Shown here piece after piece: positions 1-5,870 of a stretch of 6,643 nucleotides of DNA. The DNA is from Bacillaceae bacterium (GTDB lineage: Bacteria; Bacillota; Bacilli; Bacillales; Amphibacillaceae). Each line of letters begins with the position of its first letter. Position 1 is the first letter of the stretch. The stretch spans positions 1 to 6,643 of the forward strand of contig JASLIE010000037.1 of assembly GCA_030152985.1 (NCBI GenBank). The letters run 5' to 3'. The position numbers and the translations under genes are program-made. The notes under the pieces were generated by a model. That model saw only the letters and a list, made by a program, of their open reading frames with translations. It was not told the DNA's origin and did no database searches.

Positions 1-718
1 GATGAAGTAATAAAGCATAGCTCGCAATATTAAAAGGCACACCCAAAAATAAATCCGCACTACGTTGATAGAGCTGAACAGATAACTTTCCATCTGAAAC
101 ATAGAATTGAAAGAGTGTGTGACAAGGAGGTAGCGCCATATGCGGAATATCCTCCGGATTCCATGCTGAAACAATATGTCTTCTTGAATCCGGATTTTCT
201 TTAATAGATTGAATAACATCTTTAATCTGATCAATAAACTCATTCTTAGACGTCTTCCAGTGTCGCCACTGTTTACCATAAACAAAGCCTAAATCTCCAT
301 ATTTTTTAGCAAAGCTATCATCGCTTAAAACCCTCTCTTTAAACAGGTCCATTTGCGCTTGATAAACTTTATTAAATTCTCCATCTACTTGACTTCGGTG
401 ACCAAAATCAGTCATGTCTGGTCCTTTATAATCTGGACTTTCAATCCATTTCTTAAATGCCCATTCATTCCATATATTATTATTATGTTCTAATAAGTAT
501 CTAATATTTGTATCACCTTTTAAAAACCAGAGTAACTCGGATGCGACTAATCTAAAAGGAACTCTTTTAGTTGTTAGAAGCGGAAATCCATCTGTCAAAT
601 CATACCGAATTTGAGCACCAAAAATAGATTTTGTCCCCGTATTTGTTCGATCATTCTTTATATTGCCTGTATGTAAGATCTTTTCGCATAATTCCAGATA
701 ACCTTTTTCACCATTCAT
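1..718 (-). CDS. thyA: Thymidylate synthase ThyA, 3' part beyond window
   Basis: Makes dTMP from dUMP using methylene-tetrahydrofolate, a cytosolic step of DNA precursor synthesis. I translated the minus strand from the ATG at 718-716 and found an open frame of 239 codons to the window edge. Visible family motifs are DRTNTG (residues 23-28, phosphate-binding Arg24), FPLLTTK (45-51), GDTNIRYLL (68-76), [10 protein letters not shown] (179-188), PPCH with catalytic Cys199, and [13 protein letters not shown] (218-230). The stretch around 79-150 ([26 protein letters not shown]) is the insert of the long ThyA form, about 315 residues in Staphylococcus and Enterococcus, so roughly 75 residues are missing off the edge. 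An AAAAGGAG ribosome binding site lies 8 nt upstream of the start. The gene is divergent from the oxidase operon. Identification is secure; only the C-terminus is unseen. Confidence 0.97.
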   Translation of the reverse strand, partial: MNGEKGYLELCEKILHTGNIKNDRTNTGTKSIFGAQIRYDLTDGFPLLTTKRVPFRLVASELLWFLKGDTNIRYLLEHNNNIWNEWAFKKWIESPDYKGPDMTDFGHRSQVDGEFNKVYQAQMDLFKERVLSDDSFAKKYGDLGFVYGKQWRHWKTSKNEFIDQIKDVIQSIKENPDSRRHIVSAWNPEDIPHMALPPCHTLFQFYVSDGKLSVQLYQRSADLFLGVPFNIASYALLLH

Positions 719-750
719 TGTATAAACTCCTTTTAAAATACTTATACTAC

Positions 751-759
751 ATTGTATCA
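751..759 (-). promoter_or_regulatory. Extended -10 promoter of thyA
   Basis: Reading the minus strand, TGATACAAT gives an extended -10 (TGn plus TACAAT). It would start transcription near 744, leaving a short leader of about 25 nt that contains the AAAAGGAG at 734-727. No good -35 hexamer sits 16-18 nt upstream, which is tolerated for extended -10 promoters. Assignment is by eye. Confidence 0.5.
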
Positions 760-916
760 CAAAAAAAGTTCTTCATACTTTATATTTATGACAAACTTAA
801 AGGTTTTTCAATTGTTTTTTAATGTTACGTTTTGTAGGATTGAAAACAAAATATAACACAACTTTATGAAAATATGATTAATGTTTTAAAACTATTCATA
901 TAACTAGATTTTTTCG

Positions 917-933
917 TCACATTTTTTTCACAT
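917..933 (+). promoter_or_regulatory. Tandem TCACAT repeats, possible activator site
   Basis: TCACAT occurs at 917-922 and again at 928-933, 11 bp start to start, so both copies face the same side of the helix. They end 6 bp before the -35 hexamer at 940, roughly -42 to -58 from the predicted start. Direct repeats at one-turn spacing are typical of OmpR/PhoB-family response regulators. On the opposite strand the copies read ATGTGA, loosely like the TTGTGAA core of ResD (SrrA in staphylococci), which controls respiratory genes in Bacilli. The regulator is inferred. Confidence 0.35.
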
Positions 934-939
934 ACTTCT

Positions 940-968
940 TTAACATTATCGTTAGTAAAGTTTATATT
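940..968 (+). promoter_or_regulatory. Candidate sigma-A promoter of the ba3 oxidase operon
   Basis: TTAACA (940-945) and TATATT (963-968) are separated by exactly 17 bp, and each matches the consensus at five of six positions. Transcription would begin near 975, giving a leader of about 170 nt before the first gene at 1146. This is the best hexamer pair I found in the region. Confidence 0.55.
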
Positions 969-974
969 CTTTAC
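955..974. repeat. Inverted repeat GTAAAG-N8-CTTTAC over the -10
   Basis: Perfect 6-bp arms (955-960 and 969-974) flank an 8-bp AT spacer that contains the TATATT -10 hexamer. Its position is that of a repressor operator. It does not match any operator I can name with confidence; it lacks the TTGTGA arms of Rex or Fnr. Short AT-rich arms can arise by chance. Confidence 0.35.
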
Positions 975-998
975 GATGAATGAATTTGTGTCTAAAAT
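970..998 (+). promoter_or_regulatory. Alternative overlapping promoter for the oxidase operon
   Basis: TTTACG (970-975) and TAAAAT (993-998), also with a 17-bp spacer, form a second plausible sigma-A site about 30 bp downstream of the first. The two could be tandem promoters, or only one may be real. The -35 overlaps the right arm of the inverted repeat at 955-974, so a protein bound there would affect both. Confidence 0.3.
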
Positions 999-1050
999 GT
1001 TACATCACTTCTTTTAAAAAGTTTAATACCTAACATCATGTATTATATGT

Positions 1051-1113
1051 GTAGTAGATGAGTTCGTAGCGTTATACTACTTTCTTTAACCTAACTTTTC
1101 GTTCGACTCATCT
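1051..1113 (+). promoter_or_regulatory. Self-complementary leader of the oxidase mRNA
   Basis: GTAGTA (1051-1056) can pair with TACTAC (1075-1080). The overlapping AGATGAGT (1056-1063) can pair with ACTCATCT (1106-1113), which a T-rich stretch (1116-1127) follows. The two helices share nucleotide 1056 and one encloses the other's 3' arm, so they may be partly exclusive. This hints at attenuation or RNA stability control, but matches no riboswitch or T-box I recognise, and the larger loop is 42 nt. Confidence 0.25.
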
Positions 1114-1145
1114 CGTTTTAATTTTTCATGAAGGGGGAGCTACTC

Positions 1146-1289
1146 ATGTCAAAACCTCAAGATAATAAAAAAATGAAGCAAGAAGAACCTGATTCGAATC
1201 TTCGTGGAACTTTGATTTCTGTTTCATTATTGGGATTATTCTTATTAGTTACATGGTTTGGGGTTTGGTCAGTCTTTTTATCGCGTTAA
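1146..1289 (+). CDS. cbaD: ba3-type cytochrome oxidase subunit IIa (47 aa)
   Basis: A 47-residue single-span membrane protein. It has a charged N-terminus of about 20 residues (rich in Lys, Glu, Asp), followed by one hydrophobic helix at about 22-45 containing GLFLLVTWFGVWSVF. Small one-helix subunits IIa precede subunit II in B-type oxidase operons; in Thermus ba3 oxidase the 34-residue IIa packs against subunits I and II and fills the place of a subunit II helix. An AGGGGGAG ribosome binding site (about 1132-1139) sits well placed before the ATG, and the gene opens the operon, 35 nt before subunit II. The frame is short, but start, ribosome binding site, hydrophobic profile and position agree. 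It has no catalytic residues of its own. Confidence 0.85.
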   Translation: MSKPQDNKKMKQEEPDSNLRGTLISVSLLGLFLLVTWFGVWSVFLSR

Positions 1290-1324
1290 ATAATAAGGTT
1301 ATTTTGGAAGGAGAGAATTGAATT

Positions 1325-1810
1325 ATGCATATTCATAAGTATGAAAAAATTTGGTTGTTTTTAGGTTCTGCAACATTACTGGTTTTTCTAACTGTTGTTG
1401 GAATCAGTGCATTCTACATGGGTAACCAACCACCAAGTTGTGCGGTAACATTAGATCCAGAGCTAGTTCGGGAACAACCGCCATTTGACAATCCTGGTCT
1501 TGTAGAAATTGGTGATAATGAATATAACTTAGCAATTGTTGCATCTGCTTTTGACTACGACGTAGGTAACGAAGAAAAAGTGATTCGTATTCCAAAAGGA
1601 GCAACTGTTCACGTAAGTGCAACAACAACAGATGTTATTCATGGATTTGAAATTGCTGGTACAAATATTAACATGATGTTAGAACCAGGTTATGTCAGTA
1701 CTTATACAAATACATTTAAAAATGCTGGTACTTTTACATTAGTATGTAATGAGTATTGTGGAATTGGACACCACCTAATGGCAGCAACGATTGAGGTGTA
1801 TGAAGAATGA
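1325..1810 (+). CDS. cbaB: ba3-type cytochrome c oxidase subunit II (CuA)
   Basis: Carries the binuclear CuA centre that accepts electrons from cytochrome c outside the membrane and passes them to haem b of subunit I. One N-terminal anchor (about residues 11-32) is followed by a cupredoxin domain (about 65-158). Expected CuA ligands are all present: His106 (in DVIHGFEI), then Cys141, Glu143, Cys145, His149 and Met152 in CNEYCGIGHHLM. The 161-residue length and single anchor fit the B-type subunit II (about 168 in Thermus) rather than the longer two-helix A-type. Thermus has Gln where this protein has Glu143; that residue binds through its backbone carbonyl, so function should hold. There is no fused cytochrome c domain. 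GGAAGGAG lies before the ATG, and the stop overlaps the next start as ATGA, indicating translational coupling. Confidence 0.95.
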   Translation: MHIHKYEKIWLFLGSATLLVFLTVVGISAFYMGNQPPSCAVTLDPELVREQPPFDNPGLVEIGDNEYNLAIVASAFDYDVGNEEKVIRIPKGATVHVSATTTDVIHGFEIAGTNINMMLEPGYVSTYTNTFKNAGTFTLVCNEYCGIGHHLMAATIEVYEE

Positions 1811-3456
1811 TAAAATCTTTTAAAACAACTCATCCTAGAGAATCTAAATTTATTGCAGCACACATGATTGTTGCTTTTGTTTCACTCTTTATTGGAGCAA
1901 CAGCTGGATTACTTCAAACTTTAGAACGTTCTGGTAAATTTACACTACCTGCTGGCATCAGCTATTATCAAATACTTACTATTCACGGTGTAATTTTAGC
2001 TCTAATTATGACGACCTTCTTTATTATGGCCTTCATGATGGGCGTTCAAGCCAAAACAACTGGAGGTTACAATAAAACAGAACTTCGTATCGGTTGGATT
2101 GGTTTTTGGTTAATGTTAATTGGTACAATTATGGCAGCTGTTCTTATTTTAATGAACGAAGCAACTGTACTCTTTACATTCTATGCACCACTAAAAGCGC
2201 ACGCAGGATTTTATTTAGGCCTAACGCTTGTAATTGTAGGTACATGGTTAGATGGTTTTGTGATGTTTAAACGTCACTGGAGATTTAGAAAAGAAAATCC
2301 TGGTGAAACAACTCCGCTCTTAAGCTACATGGGAGTTATCACAATGGTCATGTGGCAAATTGCGACATTAGGTCTCGCTTTCACTGTTATTTTCCAACTA
2401 CTACCTTGGTCACTTGGTATTGTTGAAACAGTTGACGTTCTACTGAGTCGTACACTCTTCTGGTATTTCGGACATCCACTTGTCTATTTCTGGTTATTAC
2501 CTGCTTATATGGCTTGGTATGGTATTGTTCCAAAAATCATTGGAGGAAAAATATTCTCAGATGCACTTGCACGCTTTACATTTGTACTCCTGCTTTTATT
2601 CTCGATTCCGGTTGGATTCCACCACCAGTTAACTGAGCCTGGTATTGATCCAATGTGGAAATATATTCAAGTTGTTTTAACTATGTTAGTTGTTATTCCA
2701 TCACTTATGACTGCTTTTTCAATGTTTGCAACCTTTGAATCACGTGGACGTGAACTTGGTGCAAAAGGAGCTTTTGGATGGATTAAGAAAATGCCTTGGA
2801 AAGATGCACGTTTCTTAGCACCATTTGTTGGAATGGTCTTCTTTATTCCTGGTGGAGCAGGTGGAATTATTAACGCATCTAACCAAATGAACCAAGTTGT
2901 ACATAATACGATTTGGGTTACAGGACACTTCCACTTAACAGTTGCAACAACCGTTGTTTTAACATTCTTTGGTACAGCTTACTGGTTAATTCCAACAATT
3001 ACTGGAAGAACCTATACAAAGAAAATTAATCGTTTTGCAATTGCTCAAACAGCTTTTTGGGCAGTAGGAATGACAATTATGTCATCAGCTATGCACATTC
3101 AAGGATTACTTGGTGGACCTAGACGTTCGGCATACTCAGAGTACTTAGGTAATGCTGATACTGCTAACTGGGGTGCTTATCAAATTGCTCAAGCAGTTGG
3201 TGGAACAATTCTCTTTATTGGAATGCTCATCATGATTTATATTGTTATTCACCTCGCATTCTTTGCACCTAAAGGTGAAGAGGAATTCCCTATTGCAGAA
3301 GTTGATCCAAAAGCGGAAAAAACGCCTGCAGTTTTCGAAAACTGGCCACTGTGGATTGGTATTACAATTGCATTAATTCTTTTTGCATACACAATCCCAT
3401 TAAAAGATATTATTCAAAATGCACCACCTGGAGCAAAAGGCTACAAGCTCTGGTAA
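1807..3456 (+). CDS. cbaA: ba3-type (B-family) cytochrome c oxidase subunit I
   Basis: Catalytic integral membrane subunit: reduces O2 to water and pumps protons. About 13 hydrophobic segments are visible over 549 residues. Ligands line up with Thermus ba3 at a constant offset of ten: low-spin haem b His60 (TIHGV) and His376; CuB His223, His272 and His273 (GFHHQ); high-spin haem His374 (GHFHLT). Tyr227 in GHPLVYFWLLPAY is the expected cross-linked Tyr. HPLVY lacks the D-channel glutamate of A-type enzymes (HPEVY), so only a K-type proton path is expected, the mark of the B family. The start overlaps the subunit II stop, with a GAGGTG site inside the upstream gene (1793-1798). The sequence cannot show which haem occupies the active site (a3 or o3). 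No haem A/O synthase gene lies in the window, so haem supply is encoded elsewhere. Confidence 0.97.
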   Translation: MIKSFKTTHPRESKFIAAHMIVAFVSLFIGATAGLLQTLERSGKFTLPAGISYYQILTIHGVILALIMTTFFIMAFMMGVQAKTTGGYNKTELRIGWIGFWLMLIGTIMAAVLILMNEATVLFTFYAPLKAHAGFYLGLTLVIVGTWLDGFVMFKRHWRFRKENPGETTPLLSYMGVITMVMWQIATLGLAFTVIFQLLPWSLGIVETVDVLLSRTLFWYFGHPLVYFWLLPAYMAWYGIVPKIIGGKIFSDALARFTFVLLLLFSIPVGFHHQLTEPGIDPMWKYIQVVLTMLVVIPSLMTAFSMFATFESRGRELGAKGAFGWIKKMPWKDARFLAPFVGMVFFIPGGAGGIINASNQMNQVVHNTIWVTGHFHLTVATTVVLTFFGTAYWLIPTITGRTYTKKINRFAIAQTAFWAVGMTIMSSAMHIQGLLGGPRRSAYSEYLGNADTANWGAYQIAQAVGGTILFIGMLIMIYIVIHLAFFAPKGEEEFPIAEVDPKAEKTPAVFENWPLWIGITIALILFAYTIPLKDIIQNAPPGAKGYKLW

Positions 3457-3468
3457 ACACTATTAATC

Positions 3469-3491
3469 GAGGGGACTTGTTCCCCTCTTTT
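3469..3491 (+). terminator. Weak hairpin between subunit I and SCO genes
   Basis: GAGGGGA (3469-3475) pairs perfectly with TCCCCTC (3481-3487) around a 5-nt loop, followed by only four T residues before AAT. The GC-rich stem with a short U tract suggests partial termination or mRNA 3'-end protection. No separate promoter is visible in the 35 nt before the next gene, so read-through probably supplies sco at a lower level. Confidence 0.6.
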
Positions 3492-3512
3492 AATCTGTAC
3501 GAAGATTCAATT

Positions 3513-3529
3513 AAGGAGGTACTCATTTG
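3513..3529 (+). promoter_or_regulatory. Strong ribosome binding site with TTG start for sco
   Basis: AAGGAGGT (3513-3520) is a full anti-16S match, 6 nt before the TTG at 3527-3529. No in-frame ATG lies near this site, and the frame continues directly into the Lys-rich start of the signal anchor, so TTG is the most credible initiator. Confidence 0.8.
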
Positions 3530-4123
3530 AAGAAAAAGTATTATATTATATTTATTGCACTATTTTTGATTGGATTAAGTGCAGGCGTTTATTACTTACA
3601 AGTCGTTCGACCAGGAACAGCAAATATTCCAGATCACATCGTCATGGAGACAGCTTTTAATGAAGAGTATAAATTTGATTATGAAAATCAGCCTAAGAAA
3701 GCACGATTAATTGAATTTATGTATACAAACTGTCCTGATGTGTGTCCCGTGACGACACTTGAAATGTCTAAACTCAGACAACAGCTCATTAAAGATGGTG
3801 TTTTTGGTGATAAAGTTGAATTTGTTACAATTACAATTGATCCTGAACACGATACACCTGAAGTCTTAAAAGATTACGCTGCTCGTTTTGAAGTAACAGA
3901 GCCAGACGATGGTTGGGTATTTTTATCTGGGACTGAAGAAGCGACTAAAGAGCTAGCTGATTCTTTACGCTTTTTATATCGTGACCCTGGAACTGGTGAT
4001 ATTATTCACTCTACCTTCACCTATTTTATTGATGAAAATAACAATTTAGTTGAACAATTTGCTATGGGTAAAGGCTTTGATCGTGATAAAGTCTATAAAA
4101 GAATCCAAAATACAATTAAATAA
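3527..4123 (+). CDS. sco: SCO1/SenC/PrrC-family copper chaperone for CuA assembly
   Basis: Membrane-anchored thioredoxin-fold protein of 198 residues acting on the outer face of the membrane. Residues 1-4 are basic and about 6-24 form a hydrophobic signal anchor without a lipobox Cys, so a helix rather than a lipid probably holds it. The copper/redox site is complete: Cys69 and Cys73 in NCPDVCP (the CxxxC of SCO proteins) and His161 in the IHSTFTYFID segment. TIDPEHDTP (103-111) is the usual SCO signature after the second strand. SCO proteins help load copper into, or reduce, the CuA site of subunit II, which agrees with its place just downstream of the oxidase genes. The start codon is TTG. 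The gene ends immediately before a strong terminator, closing the operon. Confidence 0.94.
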   Translation: MKKKYYIIFIALFLIGLSAGVYYLQVVRPGTANIPDHIVMETAFNEEYKFDYENQPKKARLIEFMYTNCPDVCPVTTLEMSKLRQQLIKDGVFGDKVEFVTITIDPEHDTPEVLKDYAARFEVTEPDDGWVFLSGTEEATKELADSLRFLYRDPGTGDIIHSTFTYFIDENNNLVEQFAMGKGFDRDKVYKRIQNTIK

Positions 4124-4124
4124 T

Positions 4125-4164
4125 AAACAAAACGCTCATGTTTATAAACATGAGCGTTTTGTTT
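4125..4164. terminator. Bidirectional terminator between convergent sco and ypsC
   Basis: A perfect 40-nt palindrome: 4125-4144 is the exact reverse complement of 4145-4164, with core ACGCTCATG/CATGAGCGT. Downstream on the plus strand, TTTTGTTTTA gives a U-rich tail; on the minus strand the outer arm reads GTTTTGTTTATTATTT. It lies 1 nt after the sco stop and 75 nt from the ypsC stop, so it can serve both convergent units. The rest of the gap (4165-4238) is AT-rich with no other feature I can support. Confidence 0.92.
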
Positions 4165-4238
4165 TATGTCACACTTAATGCTAGTTGTATTCGTTTAAAT
4201 CCTTTATTTTCTTATCAATAACAAATTCTTTTGATTAT

Positions 4239-5363
4239 TTATTCTTTCTTACCAAAATATTGATAGTAATTTGTTTCAATAAATCCATTAAATAACTTTC
4301 TTTTTTTCGTCGCTTTTTTTCCATACGCGTCTTCAAACTGAGGATAACTTGTTAAAATATATACACTCCAGCTTGGATGTTTAGACATAATTTCACCTAG
4401 ATTAGCATAAAGTTTTTTAACCTCTTCCTTATCACTTAAGCGCTCACCATAAGGCGGATTTCCAATCAAATAGCCATTCGCTTCATTTAATGTTAAATCT
4501 GATACTTGCATTTGTTTCCAATGAATTAAGTCAGCAAGTCCGGCTTCAAGTGCATTTTCTTTTGAGATGTCAATCAAACTATGTTTAATATCCGTAGCTT
4601 GAATCCGTAATGCTTGATCATAATTTGCTAAATCTTCAGCTTCTTCAAATGCTTCATTCCAATATTTTTCACGCATAAATCCCCAATTCTCACTATCAAA
4701 GCTTCGATTAAAGCCTGGTGCTATGTTTTGTCCAATAAGTGCTGCCTCAATTGGAATTGTACCAGACCCAGTAAAGGGATCAATTAAGGGATATTCAGGA
4801 GTCCAGTTTGTTAGTTTAACAAGGGCTGCAGCTAAAGTTTCTTTTAAAGCTGCCTCACCCTGCTTAATTCGGTAACCACGCTTATGAAGTCCGACACCAG
4901 AAGTATCTAATGTTAATGTTACTTTATCTTTTAATATCGCAACTTCAACTTTATATAGGTCACCTGTTTCAGGCATCATTGAAGCGAGTCCATATTTTAA
5001 CTTTAAGCGTTCTGCAATGGCTTTTTTTACAATGGCTTGAGAATCACTGACACTATAGAGTTTAGACTTATGAGACTTCCCACTGACAGGAAACTTACCA
5101 TCTTCAGTAATATATGCTTCCCAAGGTAGGGCTTTTGTTTTTTCAAATAACTCATCAAAAGAATAGGCATTAAACTCCCCAACAACTAACTTCACTCGAT
5201 CAGCAATTCTTAACCATAGATTAGTACGTGAAATCGCGCTTGGATGCGCTTCAAAAATCACCTTGCCATTTTCAACTTCAACCTCATAACCAAGTGCTCT
5301 TACTTCATGTGCAACTAATGATTCAAGTCCCATTGCAGCTGTCGCTATTAACTTTACTTTCAT
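4239..5363 (-). CDS. ypsC: THUMP-domain class I SAM-dependent RNA methyltransferase (YpsC/RlmL-like)
   Basis: Likely an N2-guanine methyltransferase of 23S rRNA, the stand-alone Gram-positive relative of the N-terminal half of enterobacterial RlmKL. From the start I prefer it has 374 residues: an N-terminal ferredoxin-like region opening MKVKLIATAAMGLE, a THUMP domain (about 40-150), then a Rossmann methyltransferase domain. The SAM-binding motif I is DPFTGSGT (195-202) and the catalytic motif IV is NPPY (302-305, in GNPPYGERL), as in N6/N2-type base methyltransferases. The frame stays open 7 codons upstream to a TTG at 5384, but the ribosome binding site lies between the two starts and supports the internal ATG; homologues as I recall them also begin there. 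It follows rnpB, as in Bacillus and Staphylococcus. The exact target base is inferred from the family. Confidence 0.9.
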   Translation of the reverse strand: MKVKLIATAAMGLESLVAHEVRALGYEVEVENGKVIFEAHPSAISRTNLWLRIADRVKLVVGEFNAYSFDELFEKTKALPWEAYITEDGKFPVSGKSHKSKLYSVSDSQAIVKKAIAERLKLKYGLASMMPETGDLYKVEVAILKDKVTLTLDTSGVGLHKRGYRIKQGEAALKETLAAALVKLTNWTPEYPLIDPFTGSGTIPIEAALIGQNIAPGFNRSFDSENWGFMREKYWNEAFEEAEDLANYDQALRIQATDIKHSLIDISKENALEAGLADLIHWKQMQVSDLTLNEANGYLIGNPPYGERLSDKEEVKKLYANLGEIMSKHPSWSVYILTSYPQFEDAYGKKATKKRKLFNGFIETNYYQYFGKKE

Positions 5364-5380
5364 ATTTATCTCAACCTCAC
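5361..5380 (-). promoter_or_regulatory. Ribosome binding site deciding the ypsC start
   Basis: On the minus strand GTGAGGTTGAG precedes ATG AAA GTA; the GAGGT core (5378-5374) is 10 nt before the ATG at 5363-5361. The upstream TTG at 5384 would place this site inside the coding region and has no purine-rich site of its own, only the AT-rich tail of the rnpB terminator. Confidence 0.7.
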
Positions 5381-5395
5381 TCAAGATTTATTTTA

Positions 5396-5435
5396 AATTA
5401 AAAAACTTTCTAACAGCATCGCTGTAGAAAGTTTT
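5396..5435 (-). terminator. Terminator after rnpB
   Basis: On the minus strand an 11-bp arm AAAACTTTCTA (5435-5425) pairs with TAGAAAGTTTT (5412-5402). The stem extends by CAGC/GCTG across one bulged base to a 3-nt GAT loop. It is followed by T residues (six in a row counting the arm end) and then AATT. It begins 5-6 nt after the rnpB 3' region. It is the only barrier between rnpB and ypsC. Confidence 0.85.
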
Positions 5436-5440
5436 AATGA

Positions 5441-5833
5441 CCGGTAAATACTTTATAAGCCATGTTCTGTTCCCTAGTACTAGAATAGGTGGTCGACCTC
5501 GTACGCCGGGCTGTAATCATTTATCTACATTTATATGTCCTTCTTTTCGGTTGATTTCCCTACTTAGAAGATGCCCCTACCTTTGTTTGGGTTGCTCACT
5601 CATGGGGTTTACCCGTTCCACTTCAAACTGTTTCCAGTTTTGATTCGTCACTGTGGCACTTTCAAGGTTTTATTCCATACTAACATCAGTTAGCTTAGGT
5701 TATAAATTCCTGCCATTAGTCATCACGACTACCTTGACTTATGATTTTGTCAAGCATGAACACTACAAACATCTCAGTTTGTGTGAGCATGGACTTTCCT
5801 CTAGGTCACCCTAGCGATTACAAAAGTATTTAC
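5441..5833 (-). ncRNA. rnpB: RNase P RNA, bacterial type B
   Basis: Catalytic RNA that removes 5' leaders from pre-tRNAs together with the RnpA protein. Read on the minus strand, I recognise conserved region I GAGGAAAGTCC (5801-5791), the AAAGTGCCACAGTGACGAA block (5662-5644), GGTAAACCCC and the 3' ACAGAACATGGCTTATA segment. The ends are fixed by helix P1: GTAAATACTTT (5833-5823) pairs perfectly with AAAGTATTTAC (5454-5444). AAACTG-GAAA-CAGTTT, right after the 5662-5644 block, makes a P12-like hairpin with a GNRA loop. The length of about 393 nt is close to the 401 nt of Bacillus subtilis, and the layout follows type B. The 3' end is uncertain by a few bases. Open frames at 5437-5643 and 5741-5950 on the plus strand are antisense shadows of this RNA. 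Confidence 0.97.
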
Positions 5834-5839
5834 TTAAAT

Positions 5840-5848
5840 AGTATAGCA
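5840..5848 (-). promoter_or_regulatory. Extended -10 promoter of rnpB
   Basis: TGCTATACT on the minus strand is an extended -10 (TGn plus TATACT). Seven nt downstream is 5833, exactly the first base of helix P1, so promoter and RNA end support each other. A -35 is not obvious; TATACT or TTATAC 18-19 nt upstream are poor matches. It lies in the 37-nt gap after the gpsB stop. Confidence 0.7.
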
Positions 5849-5870
5849 CATGCACTCATTATTAGTATAA

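Larger units (their letters stand above)
719..1145. other. 427-nt intergenic region between divergent thyA and oxidase operon
   Basis: Very AT-rich and without a credible gene. The open frame at 631-822 on the plus strand is antisense to the thyA start and its promoter, and has no ribosome binding site. The thyA side holds the extended -10 near 755. The oxidase side holds direct repeats (917-933), a promoter (940-968), an inverted repeat over its -10 (955-974) and a leader of about 170 nt with complementary segments (1051-1113). I see nothing specific in 760-916 beyond AT-rich tracts, which could act as an UP-like element. Confidence 0.7.

Noticed and set aside
631..822. Plus-strand open frame of 63 codons
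   Set aside because: It is antisense to the thyA start and promoter, has no ribosome binding site, and its Phe/Tyr/Leu-rich translation reflects AT-rich DNA.
986..1009. TTGTGT...ATCAC segment considered as a Rex or Fnr operator
   Set aside because: The arms are not complementary enough (no TTGTGA-N-TCACAA symmetry) and the spacing is wrong.
1031..1050. ACATCATGT and TATTAT considered as an operator and third promoter
   Set aside because: No -35 lies 16-18 bp upstream, and the symmetry is only four bases each side.
1404..1628. Minus-strand open frame of 74 codons
   Set aside because: It lies wholly inside the subunit II gene, opposite strand; the Leu/Gln-rich product is a shadow of that coding sequence.
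5437..5643. Plus-strand open frame of 68 codons
   Set aside because: It is antisense to the 3' half of RNase P RNA, whose conserved sequence fully explains the region.
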